Positions 8,721-17,416 of a stretch of 64,000 nt of DNA are shown piece after piece; within the stretch, counting starts at the first letter, position 1, and each line of letters opens with the position of its first letter. Source of the DNA: Pedobacter sp. KBW06 (GTDB lineage: Bacteria; Bacteroidota; Bacteroidia; Sphingobacteriales; Sphingobacteriaceae). The stretch covers positions 249,501 through 313,500 of the forward strand of contig NZ_QAJL01000006.1 in the NCBI RefSeq assembly GCF_003852525.1, in the 5' to 3' direction. Made by a program: the position numbers and the translations under genes. The notes beneath the pieces were generated by a model. It did not search any database, was not told the DNA's origin, and worked only from the letters and a program-made list of their open reading frames with translations.

Positions 8721-10568
8721 CTATTTTACACCGGGTTTTACCTGATCCAGAATCGGTTTGGCCAGTCCGGATAAAGCAGCTTGTTCCGGTTTAATGAGTT
8801 CCAGTACCACAATTTCATTTTTCCCTTTCTTTAACCATTCTGCAGGCAGGTAAAGCGTTTGTTGCGGTCCTGCTTCCCAATATTTACCCAGGTTATTGCC
8901 ATTTACCCAAACCATACCTTTACCCCATTTCTGCATGTCCAGATAGGTATCGGCAGTGCTGCTCAGGGTAAATGTTCCTTTTCTGATGACCGGGGTATTA
9001 CTCGCCTTGTAAGCGGTCTTGAATTTCAATTGGTTCACCGTATTGAAAGGCAGCTTAAACATCGTCCAGTTTTTGACTTCAATACCTGCAAAACTAACCG
9101 ATTCCGTGATTCCCTTTTTATTCTTAAGCAGGTTCGGTCCGAAATTGATCCTTCCCAGGTTTTCTACTAAAATATCCAATGTTACCTTTCCTTTCGGCAG
9201 CGTGATCGACAGACTATCCTGAGCATGGCGGCGATCCAGAATGCCCACACGTTTTCCGTTGACCATGATGACCGCGTAATCTCTCAGTTCCTTGATTTTC
9301 AGCGTGCCTGTTTTGCCACCATTTAAGGTACTGCGGTACCAGACGAATCCGTAAGCCTGGTTCAGGTCTTCGAAAGTCATGGGTTTTAGATTGCGTACGG
9401 GATTCGTTAAAAGATCAGCTACCCTGATGGCAGATTCAAACTGAATTGCCGGAATTGCCATGGAAGGCTTGGCTGCAGGAACTTCAGGAAGTGTTTGTCC
9501 GGCAGGCAGATTGTTTTGAATCACGGTCCTGAATTTCATAAACTTATCCGTTGCATTGCCCGCTTCATCCAATGGGGCATCATAATCGTAACTGCTGATC
9601 TGAGGTTCATAAGGAGTACCTTCTTTATAATTGGCGCCATTCATAAAACCACGGGTACTGCCTCCATGGAACATGTACATATTGATGGAAATGCCTGCTT
9701 TTAGTACGGCATCAAGTTTACCCGTATATTTTTCTGCAGGAACCGTATGGTGTGCTGTTCCCCACCAGTCGAACCATGCAGGGTACCATTCTGCAATAAA
9801 GAACGGACCTTTACCTTCGTTTAAGGCTTTAATTTTACTTTTCACGATGGCAGGTTTGTCCTGCCCGTTGATGGCTGGCAATAAGCCCGGCAGGTGTCCG
9901 TTGCTCAGGTCTGCTTCAGGATCGCAGGTATACAGTAATCCGTCGAATCCGGCTTCCTTAAATAACTCCCTGTTGATGGAAAGGTATTCTTTATCATTGC
10001 TGTAAGATCCGTATTCGTTTTCCACCTGTACCATCAGGATGTTGCCCCCATGGTTGATTTGTAAAGGCGCCAGTTGTTTTCCTACTGCTTTGATATAGGT
10101 TTCATATTCTTTCAGGTACTGCTTTTCTTTGCTTCTGACCTCCAGTCCTTTTTCATTCTGCAGCCAGTAGGGATATCCTCCAAACTCCCATTCTGCGCAA
10201 ACATAAGGGCTCGGCCTCAGGATCACCCAAAGGCCTTCTTCTTTGGCAATTCTTACAAATGCGGCGATGTCGTTGTTGCCTGTAAAATCGAACTTGTTCT
10301 TTTCCGGTTCATGCAGGTTCCAGAACACATAAGTTCCGATGGTATTGAGTCCCATGGCTTTTGCCATTTTCATGCGTTGTCTCCAGGCTGCTCTTGGAAC
10401 CCTGGGGTAATGGATTTCTCCGGAGATGATCTGGAAAGGTTTATTATCGAGCAAAAAAGTGCTGTCGCTCAGGGCGAAAGTATGTTGCTGGGCATTGGCT
10501 TTTTCGGTATTCGTCAATATCGCTAAAGGAAGGGCTAACAGACAAAAAAGGTATCTTAAAGTTTTCAT
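8721..10568 (-). CDS. GH35 beta-galactosidase
   Basis: Exported enzyme of 615 residues from the start MKTLRYLFCLLALPLAI at 10568; an ATG seven codons upstream (10589) gives a poorer signal peptide. The GH35 barrel begins with HTFALSDSTFLLDNKPFQII (split after residue 20) and contains FWNLHEP, WEFGGYPYWL, the acid/base Glu185 in QVENEYGSY and the nucleophile Glu260 in FIAEWYPAWFDWWG. The C-terminal third carries jelly-roll domains with GMVWVNGNNLGKYWEAGPQQ, normal for the family. Position between GH30 and GH127 suggests release of terminal beta-galactose from galactan side chains, probably in the periplasm. Confidence 0.9.
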   Translation of the reverse strand: MKTLRYLFCLLALPLAILTNTEKANAQQHTFALSDSTFLLDNKPFQIISGEIHYPRVPRAAWRQRMKMAKAMGLNTIGTYVFWNLHEPEKNKFDFTGNNDIAAFVRIAKEEGLWVILRPSPYVCAEWEFGGYPYWLQNEKGLEVRSKEKQYLKEYETYIKAVGKQLAPLQINHGGNILMVQVENEYGSYSNDKEYLSINRELFKEAGFDGLLYTCDPEADLSNGHLPGLLPAINGQDKPAIVKSKIKALNEGKGPFFIAEWYPAWFDWWGTAHHTVPAEKYTGKLDAVLKAGISINMYMFHGGSTRGFMNGANYKEGTPYEPQISSYDYDAPLDEAGNATDKFMKFRTVIQNNLPAGQTLPEVPAAKPSMAIPAIQFESAIRVADLLTNPVRNLKPMTFEDLNQAYGFVWYRSTLNGGKTGTLKIKELRDYAVIMVNGKRVGILDRRHAQDSLSITLPKGKVTLDILVENLGRINFGPNLLKNKKGITESVSFAGIEVKNWTMFKLPFNTVNQLKFKTAYKASNTPVIRKGTFTLSSTADTYLDMQKWGKGMVWVNGNNLGKYWEAGPQQTLYLPAEWLKKGKNEIVVLELIKPEQAALSGLAKPILDQVKPGVK

Positions 10569-10634
10569 TTGGGCTTGATTAAATTTCATCAGTCATTATT
10601 GTTATTCATCGGTTATGAAGCTACCAGAAGCATG

Positions 10635-12197
10635 TTAATTGCTATTTTTAAGTGGTATGCTTGTGGTGGTTTGATTTGTGATCAGTGTGGTGATTGATTC
10701 CGGCAGAATCTTAATAACATTCGAATTGACTGTTCCGGCCGCCAGACTCAAACCCGCCGAGGTCGTATATGTTTTTATTTTTCTTTGTTTTTTGCTGATG
10801 CCCTCGATTTCCAGAGAGACCGCTTCTTTTCGGGTATTGACAATTACGGTGATGATTTTACCCTCATGGCTGTAGCTTGAGGTATACACCTGATCGCCAT
10901 TTTCCATTTTTATGGGTAACCGGCGACTTCCTTCAGGTATGAAACGGCTGTAATTTCCCATTCCCCAAAGCAATTTGCTTTCCACCACAGTTCCGTCGTT
11001 TTTGTCTTTGTTTTTATCCCGGTCGAGGTACACCAGGCCATCTTTATAATCCCCTGCTGAAATGGCCAGCCACCATTGCCAGGAAGTGGCATTGGCATAG
11101 CTGAAATCATGGTGCATCAGTTTTGCAATAAACAGTGCGGTGGTCATTCCTGTATCCCTGCCCTCTCCTTTCAGCAGTGCGTCGCCGAGCACACAATATT
11201 CCGACATCCAAAAGCGGAGATTTCCGGCTTTCTCCACTTCAGCGGCGACCTTGGTTCTGATGCTGATGGAACGTTCTTCAGGGCTAGTGGTAAAATAGCT
11301 GTGTCCTGAAATGCTCCGGTCCAGATTGGGCAGATCTGCAAGATAGCCCGGTGATCCGGCATTGAAAAAATAAGAGATCTGCTGGCTTTTAGGGGTGTCT
11401 TTGTGATCCGTCAGGTAGTCCAGTTGTCCGGCATCTGCAATTTGTATTTTGGTATTTACGCCGCCATTCTTTAAGGCCGGGCTCAATGTCCTCACCAGCT
11501 CTGCGATTTCAGCATTGGTATAAGGACATCCTTCCTGCTTACCTTCATCCCATTTCCATTGGGGCTCATTTACCGGGCTGAGGTAATCTAAAGTGATTCC
11601 GCTTTGCTTTTTTATGATCTGAATGGTCTTCAGAACATCCTGAGCAAAAGCATTTTTCTTATTGAAGTCGAGGTTGCTTTTGCCATCGCTGGAATACGCT
11701 TTCCCGTTTTTTGTAAAGTTCACATGTGGGCTGTTCACGAAACCCAGGAATTTCTTTACCCCTCTTGCTTTGGCGGCATGCATGAACCACATTTGTCCTC
11801 GCATTGCAGCCTCATCATAGGTTCCGTCGAGCTTTAAAAAAGAAGCTTGCCGGCGGTCCTGATCTCTGATGCCACTTTCAGCACCTTGCTGATCACTTCC
11901 GGCACCGATGCTAAAACGCCATAAGTTCAGTCCGATTCCCTTTGGATTTCCTTTGGCATCAAGGTCATTGCTAAATAACAGATCGGCCATTTTCTTTTTT
12001 TTCTCTTCCGGCCAAAGGCCGGCATACTGACAGGTCCAGGCATCGGAAGCGCCAAATCCTTCTATCGTTTGCATCGGATGAGCAGCGTCTATCCGGACTT
12101 TAACCGGAAGTGCATTCTGGCTTTTCACCAGAGCGGGCAACAGCAGCAAAACTGCAAAGGTCATCTGAAGCATGACCCGGTTTTTATTCTTATACAT
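10635..12197 (-). CDS. GH30 glycoside hydrolase, candidate endo-beta-1,6-galactanase
   Basis: A 520-residue exported protein (signal peptide ending near ALVKSQ). The clan A barrel starts with QTIEGFGASDAWTCQY and has the acid/base Glu211 in SPVNEPQWKWD and the nucleophile Glu333 in RFWMSEYCVLG. GH30 includes glucosidases, xylanases and endo-1,6-galactanases; the GASDAW opening and the neighbourhood of GH35, GH43 and GH16 favour the galactanase-like branch (GH30_5), but this is inference. It is the first enzyme gene after SusD1, separated from it by a hairpin with a T-run, so its level may be lower than that of SusC/SusD. Confidence 0.82.
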   Translation of the reverse strand: MYKNKNRVMLQMTFAVLLLLPALVKSQNALPVKVRIDAAHPMQTIEGFGASDAWTCQYAGLWPEEKKKKMADLLFSNDLDAKGNPKGIGLNLWRFSIGAGSDQQGAESGIRDQDRRQASFLKLDGTYDEAAMRGQMWFMHAAKARGVKKFLGFVNSPHVNFTKNGKAYSSDGKSNLDFNKKNAFAQDVLKTIQIIKKQSGITLDYLSPVNEPQWKWDEGKQEGCPYTNAEIAELVRTLSPALKNGGVNTKIQIADAGQLDYLTDHKDTPKSQQISYFFNAGSPGYLADLPNLDRSISGHSYFTTSPEERSISIRTKVAAEVEKAGNLRFWMSEYCVLGDALLKGEGRDTGMTTALFIAKLMHHDFSYANATSWQWWLAISAGDYKDGLVYLDRDKNKDKNDGTVVESKLLWGMGNYSRFIPEGSRRLPIKMENGDQVYTSSYSHEGKIITVIVNTRKEAVSLEIEGISKKQRKIKTYTTSAGLSLAAGTVNSNVIKILPESITTLITNQTTTSIPLKNSN

Positions 12198-12212
12198 ATC
12201 TTCTCAATTGGG

Positions 12213-12244
12213 ATAAAAAACATCCGGAAAGCCAGGCTTTCCGG
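12213..12244 (-). terminator. Intercistronic terminator/attenuator after susD1
   Basis: On the minus strand the self-complementary CCGGAAAGCCTGGCTTTCCGG-like stem (12224-12244, 10-bp arms, tiny loop) is followed by ATGTTTTTT. It lies between the SusD1 stop (12295) and the GH30 start (12197). Partial termination here would give more SusCD than enzyme transcript. Confidence 0.65.
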
Positions 12245-12294
12245 AGTTTAGGTATTCAGGTGCGTGTGTATTCAGGTGTGTGTATTTAACAATG

Positions 12295-13992
12295 CTAATA
12301 AAGCGGGTTTTGGTCCAGTTTATTTCCCGAAGCAAGGATTTCCGCTCTCGGGATCGGCAACCAGTAATGCTTCGGTTCAAATTTGCGGCCGTCCAGTGCG
12401 ATCTTACCCGCAAAACTGAAACTGCCATCGTTATTTTTGGTGATGATGATTCCGCGGCAAGGCAGGTTTTCTGTTACCTCAGCAATTTTCCACCTTCTCA
12501 CATCATAAAAACGGTGTTCTTCGAATGCCAGTTCGATCTGACGTTCATGTCTGATGGCCGTACGCATATCCGCTTGTCCCACTGCTGCTACTGCCGGCAT
12601 GTTTACACCCGCTCTGGAACGGATCATATTGATGGCCTGACGGGCGCTGAAGGAAGCTCCGGAAGGTACCGCATCCGGACCATAGGCTTCATTCGAAGCT
12701 TCTGCAAAATTGAGCAGGATCTCTGCATACCTGAAATAGATCCAGGGTTGAAAACCTGCATTGCCCCATGGGTTTTGCAATGGATAAGCATCGTTCATGA
12801 ACTTTTTAAGATAGTAACCCGTTTTGGTCGTGTTCCAGTTGTCGTTTCCATCTCTGCTGTCTTTTCCTCCCGGGATAAAGGTTTCCACATTACGTTCGCG
12901 GTAAGCTGCCCCATTGTACAATATCGTTGCTTTAAAACGCGGATCACGGTTTTCATAAGGTTTTGCCGGATCGTATAAAGGGTTCGTTGTATTTGCCGGT
13001 AAACCATTGGTCAGGTCATAAGCTTCTACCATCGTCTGCGTAGGTGTATTTCCTGCCCATCCCCCATATCCATTTGGTCCGTTTGCAATTTCCAGGTGTA
13101 CATGGTTGGCATTCTTGGTGTATACCCTTTCGAATATAGATTCTGTGCTTTGGTTGATCAGGAATAAGTTTGCGTAACCGCCCTGATAAAGGTTGTATTT
13201 GTTTAATGCGATCACCTGTTGTGCTGCTGTGGCGGCAGCTTCCCAGGTACCTGCAGCATAGAGAGGACTCGCTGCATATAAGGTTAACCTGGATTTCAGT
13301 GCCAGCGCGGCTCCTTTAGTGGCCCTTCCACCAACCCATGCCGCACTATTGTCCAGTGGTAATTTTGATGCGGCATCGTCCAGCTGGGAAACCACATAGT
13401 CGATTCCTTCTTTGATCGTTGCCCTTTTGAACAAGTCCGGGTTCTGTAAATCATCTTTTAAACCCAGCACCTGATCCCCCATCAGGACTACTTTTCCATA
13501 GTTTCTGATCAGGTCCTGGTAGCGAAATGCCCTGATGAATTTGATTTCCCCCTCCAGCATCGTTTTATGTGCAGCGCTCATCTGGATCTTTGAGAGCACA
13601 GTCAATGCATAATTACATTCGCGGATACTGCGGTAACTTCTGCCCCAGATTACGCCCAATGCACCCAGGTTTTCCGGGGCTAACTGTCCCCGCTGGATGA
13701 TCCAGGTGGCATCGTCATTATTATAGATAGATTCGTCGGTTAGCGAACTCCACATGCTGTATTCAAAACCACGGCCAAATCCGGGATTGGTACCATCGGC
13801 CTCTTTATCCTGAAGTTTTGTCCCAATGTATCCGTTGGTCACAAAAGCTTCAAATACCGCGGTATCCGATTCCAGTGTATTGGTAGGAATCCGGTCTGTC
13901 GCCGTCACGTCCAGAAAATCTTTTTTACATGAACTCAGTGCCAGTACACCGCTGATTAAGATAAAAACTGGTATGCTATATTTGTACTTCAT
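12295..13992 (-). CDS. SusD/RagB-family glycan-binding lipoprotein (PUL 1)
   Basis: A 565-residue surface lipoprotein with the lipobox LALSSC at residues 17-22. SusD hallmarks are the N-terminal FLDVTATDRIPT, tetratricopeptide-like helices (FIRAFRYQDLIRNYGKVVL) and the C-terminal RHERQIELAFEEHRFYDVRRW followed by HYWLPIPRAEI. It caps the SusC1 barrel and binds oligosaccharide before import. The start is 11 bp after the SusC1 stop, the normal pairing. Ligand specificity cannot be read, but genes downstream (GH30, GH35, GH127) suggest galactan or arabinogalactan fragments. Confidence 0.93.
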   Translation of the reverse strand: MKYKYSIPVFILISGVLALSSCKKDFLDVTATDRIPTNTLESDTAVFEAFVTNGYIGTKLQDKEADGTNPGFGRGFEYSMWSSLTDESIYNNDDATWIIQRGQLAPENLGALGVIWGRSYRSIRECNYALTVLSKIQMSAAHKTMLEGEIKFIRAFRYQDLIRNYGKVVLMGDQVLGLKDDLQNPDLFKRATIKEGIDYVVSQLDDAASKLPLDNSAAWVGGRATKGAALALKSRLTLYAASPLYAAGTWEAAATAAQQVIALNKYNLYQGGYANLFLINQSTESIFERVYTKNANHVHLEIANGPNGYGGWAGNTPTQTMVEAYDLTNGLPANTTNPLYDPAKPYENRDPRFKATILYNGAAYRERNVETFIPGGKDSRDGNDNWNTTKTGYYLKKFMNDAYPLQNPWGNAGFQPWIYFRYAEILLNFAEASNEAYGPDAVPSGASFSARQAINMIRSRAGVNMPAVAAVGQADMRTAIRHERQIELAFEEHRFYDVRRWKIAEVTENLPCRGIIITKNNDGSFSFAGKIALDGRKFEPKHYWLPIPRAEILASGNKLDQNPLY

Positions 13993-14003
13993 TTTGACAA
14001 GAT

Positions 14004-17000
14004 TTAAAATTTAACGTTTGCACCTAAATTGATGATCCTTTGCTGAGGGTAAAACTGACCACTTTCGCTGTTTCCTTCCGGATCATAATCTTTTACTTTG
14101 GTGATGGTGAACAAGTTGAATGCACTTGCAAATAAACGGACTCCGGAAATCTTGATTTTCGACAGGAACTCCCCTTTCAGGTTATAGGCCAGCTCCACGT
14201 TTTTAAGTCGCAGGAAGGAGGCGTTGTTTAACCAGAAGGTATTTCTATAGCCACCGCCACTGATCGCATTGGATGCCCGTTCGGTCACTTTCGGATAACT
14301 GCCGTTCGGATTGGTTGGACTGAACCTGTTGTCTGCCCAGCTGCTGTAGAAGTTCCCGATGCTGCCCGACTCCGGTAATACATACTGGCTTACCTGTGTC
14401 TGACCTGCAAACAGCACCGACAGGTCGAAGTTTTTATAAGAAGCGTTGAAGTTAAAACCGTAAGTGATCTGAGGGATGTTGCCATATTTCTGACGCGTCA
14501 TGTCGTCTGCATTCAGCACACCATCTCCGTTAAAATCCTGGAATTTCAGGTCCCCTACCTTAGCACCCGGTACATGCGGATAATTGTCCAGTTCTGCCTG
14601 TGTGCGGAACAATCCAACGGCGTTGTACAACAGGTAACTGTTTAAAGGCCCTCCGGTTTCTCTCTGGTAAGCTAAAGTACCCGATGCCTCATCAACGAAG
14701 ATGATTTTGCTTTTGGCATAAGTGAAGTTACCCGATACGCCCCAGTTGAATTCAGATCCACGCCGGGCATAACCCAATGTACCTTCAAAACCTTCGCTGT
14801 TTACTTTACCAATGTTTTCTGAAGGAACCAATGGGTTGTAACTGGCACTTTTATCATTATAAGGATTCACAATTCCGGATGATCCCGGAAGAGAAGCATT
14901 ACGTGCCGCCAGGATATCAGACCTTTGTTGTTTGAAATAGATCGCCTCCAGGGTAAAGTTCTTTAAGAAGGTAGCATTGATCCCGATATCCAGTTTTTTT
15001 GCAACTTCCCAGGTAATGTCGGGATTGGCCAATTTTGACAAGCCTACGCCCGGCTGAATGGTTGGGCTTCCACCCGGTGCCTGTGCGACAAATCCGTTGT
15101 TGATCAGGATGTAATTGTCGTAGAACTGAAATCCTTTCACATTGTCATTTCCCAGTGAACCATAGGAGGCCCTTAGTTTCAGTTCATCAAAGAACTTCAC
15201 GCTTTCGCTAAACCATTTCTCTTTATTGATGCGCCATCCCGCAGAAACCGAAGGAAAAGATCCCCACTGGTTGCCTTTTGCAAAAATGGAAGATCCATCA
15301 CGGCGAAGCTGACCTTCAAACAGGTATTTGTCGTCGTAAGCATAAGCGATTCTGCTGATGATACTTCTGCGGGTATAATTAGAACTATACCCCGAATTCA
15401 GGTAATCTGTTGCCGCTGTTCCACCCTGCGACAATTCCGGCAATTGGGTAGAGAGGTAATTGAAGCGTTCTGCATCAAAATATTCGATGTTGTTTTTACT
15501 CTGCTCATAACCCACAAAAGCATTGATGTCGTGAAGACCAAAACGACGTGTGAAGTTCAGTTTGATATTGGAAGTCAGCAGGGATTCCCTTTGCTGAGAT
15601 TCTTTAAGCGTCGCTTTTTTGTTGTTTCCTCCATAGATGTCAGATTTATAACTGTCTGAGGAAGGCTGATATTCGTACAACAGGTAAGGTTTATTAAAGG
15701 TCTTGGTGAAGACATTGGATTTATCAACAGAGAAAAATCCGTCTGCAGACAATCCTTCAATCCCAGGGATCTGGTAGCTTCCTTTCAGGATCGCATTTAA
15801 TACCTGTGTAGGGTTGTTGCTCGTTCCACCTAAATCTGTGGCCAATACCGCAGGGTTTGAGCCTTCAATTCCTCTGGTCGGAAATCCATTCGGGTAGTAG
15901 GCGGCAACGATCGGTTTGGCCCTGTAAATGGAGCGGAACAAATCACCCGCACCGGTAATCGGGAATTTACGGTCTTCCTCTCTCCCGGCAAGTGACAAGC
16001 CTACTTTCAGGCGTTTGCTGATGTTGGCGTCCACATTTGAACGGAAATTGTATTGTTTATAATTGGCCACTCCGTTTTTATACAAACCATCCTGGTTGAT
16101 CATCCCCATGGAAACGTAATATTTCACATCTTCGGTTCCTCCGGTTACGGAAAGACTATGTTGACTTTGTTTGGTGACATCTTTAAGCACCGTTTTTGCC
16201 CAGTCGGTATTTGGATAAAGCAAAGGATCGGAACCATCTCTGAATTTCTGGATTTGCGCTTCGCTGTAAGACTGGTTCATGCCTCCTGAAGGACTGGAGT
16301 CGAAATTGATCTCATTCATCAGTTGCGCATAGGTTGCTGCATCTGCCAGCTTTGGCAAACGTGTTGGCGAGCTGAAGCCCTGGTTAAAGCTATAGCTGAT
16401 GGAAGGTTTGCCCGTCTTCCCTCTTTTGGTGGTGACGAGGATGACCCCATTTGCGGCGCGGTTTCCATAGATGGCAGCGGAAGCATCTTTTAAGACCGAA
16501 ACACTTTCGATGTCGTTCGGATCCAGACGTTCCAGTCCGCCGGTTTGGCCCGGAATTCCATCAACGACTACCAGAACACTATTGCTTCCTGTAGTTGCTT
16601 GTCCGCGGATGGTGATGTTTGAGCCATCATAACCAGGTTCCCCACCTCTGTTATTGACGATGACTCCGGAGAACCTGCCCGCCAATGAATTGGATAAATT
16701 GGGTTGCGGACTTTTTACCAGATCTGCTCCTTTGATCTGAGAGATCGATCCGGTTACTGTTTCTTTCTTTTGCGTACCGTAACCCACCACGATGAGTTCG
16801 TTCAGCGAGCGGGAATCGGGTGATAGTCTGGCATCGAGCACCGCTTTTCCGGAAACCGGAAGTTCCAGGTTGGTATAGCCCACATAGCTAAATACGAGTA
16901 CCGAATTGTCGGCCGGAACTTTAATGGAATACTTTCCCTGTGCATTGGTAATGGCCGCGGTTGTCGTTCCTTTTACCAGTACGCTAACGCCCGGCAAGGT

Positions 17001-17180
17001 ACCTCCCTTTTCGTCGTAGACAGTTCCGGTGACTACATTCTGGCGAATATTGACAGTCAGCCGTTCGGAGGCTTTTGCAGACTGGGCGGAAAGCAGCAAC
17101 GCATTCATAGCGGTGACCACAAAGACCCTTTTCGTCATCAGCCAAAACGGAGCATACACGTTTTGTATAACTTTTCTCAT
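14004..17180 (-). CDS. SusC/RagA TonB-dependent outer-membrane transporter (PUL 1)
   Basis: A 1058-residue TonB-dependent receptor. After the signal sequence comes a carboxypeptidase-regulatory-like domain (about 48-125: VVTGTVYDEKGGTLPGVSVL), then the TonB-box region and plug with LNELIVVGYGTQKKE (about 129-143), GVIVNNRGGEPGYDG, and VLKDASAAIYGNRAANGVIL, then the 22-strand barrel ending NLGANVKF. No N-terminal secretin/STN domain is present, so direct anti-sigma signalling is not expected; regulation by the adjacent HTCS1 fits. It imports oligosaccharides handed over by SusD1. The 236-bp gap upstream holds a candidate HTCS operator. Confidence 0.95.
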   Translation of the reverse strand: MRKVIQNVYAPFWLMTKRVFVVTAMNALLLSAQSAKASERLTVNIRQNVVTGTVYDEKGGTLPGVSVLVKGTTTAAITNAQGKYSIKVPADNSVLVFSYVGYTNLELPVSGKAVLDARLSPDSRSLNELIVVGYGTQKKETVTGSISQIKGADLVKSPQPNLSNSLAGRFSGVIVNNRGGEPGYDGSNITIRGQATTGSNSVLVVVDGIPGQTGGLERLDPNDIESVSVLKDASAAIYGNRAANGVILVTTKRGKTGKPSISYSFNQGFSSPTRLPKLADAATYAQLMNEINFDSSPSGGMNQSYSEAQIQKFRDGSDPLLYPNTDWAKTVLKDVTKQSQHSLSVTGGTEDVKYYVSMGMINQDGLYKNGVANYKQYNFRSNVDANISKRLKVGLSLAGREEDRKFPITGAGDLFRSIYRAKPIVAAYYPNGFPTRGIEGSNPAVLATDLGGTSNNPTQVLNAILKGSYQIPGIEGLSADGFFSVDKSNVFTKTFNKPYLLYEYQPSSDSYKSDIYGGNNKKATLKESQQRESLLTSNIKLNFTRRFGLHDINAFVGYEQSKNNIEYFDAERFNYLSTQLPELSQGGTAATDYLNSGYSSNYTRRSIISRIAYAYDDKYLFEGQLRRDGSSIFAKGNQWGSFPSVSAGWRINKEKWFSESVKFFDELKLRASYGSLGNDNVKGFQFYDNYILINNGFVAQAPGGSPTIQPGVGLSKLANPDITWEVAKKLDIGINATFLKNFTLEAIYFKQQRSDILAARNASLPGSSGIVNPYNDKSASYNPLVPSENIGKVNSEGFEGTLGYARRGSEFNWGVSGNFTYAKSKIIFVDEASGTLAYQRETGGPLNSYLLYNAVGLFRTQAELDNYPHVPGAKVGDLKFQDFNGDGVLNADDMTRQKYGNIPQITYGFNFNASYKNFDLSVLFAGQTQVSQYVLPESGSIGNFYSSWADNRFSPTNPNGSYPKVTERASNAISGGGYRNTFWLNNASFLRLKNVELAYNLKGEFLSKIKISGVRLFASAFNLFTITKVKDYDPEGNSESGQFYPQQRIINLGANVKF

Positions 17181-17277
17181 ATCGTTTATATTTGGTTTTA
17201 GGATTAGCTCATCAACGGCTATATCGGAAATCCGGCTGTGCGCGCAGCCCTGTTAAGGAGATCTGTATGGTGTTGAC

Positions 17278-17360
17278 AGAAGCTAAATTCGATGGTTTTG
17301 CAGAGAATACAGGGGGGCAAACTGAGAATATGTGAGGGGTAAAACATCCATTTTACCCCT
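17278..17360 (-). promoter_or_regulatory. Candidate HTCS1 operator and susC1 promoter
   Basis: On the plus strand two direct repeats start with GAGAATA at 17303 and 17324 (21 bp apart), each continuing to a G-run and A-run (AGGGGGGCAAAC and AGGGGTAAAAC). The second overlaps an inverted repeat with 10-bp arms AGGGGTAAAA and TTTTACCCCT (17335-17360). On the minus strand a -7-like TAGCTTCT (17285-17278) follows 17 bp after the repeats. A comparable arrangement precedes susC2. Rest of the 17181-17416 gap: an AAACCAAATA leader near the start and nothing else recognised. Confidence 0.5.
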
Positions 17361-17416
17361 AAAAAGCCAAAAAAGGCAGAATAAGGGAAATTTAATCCCG
17401 GAGAAGCAGTGCCGGA

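Noticed and set aside
12280..12978. Plus-strand open frame of 232 codons opposite SusD1
   Set aside because: It lies fully inside the antisense of a clear SusD gene, has a biased, Cys/Arg-rich composition and no recognisable domain; it is a frame shadow.
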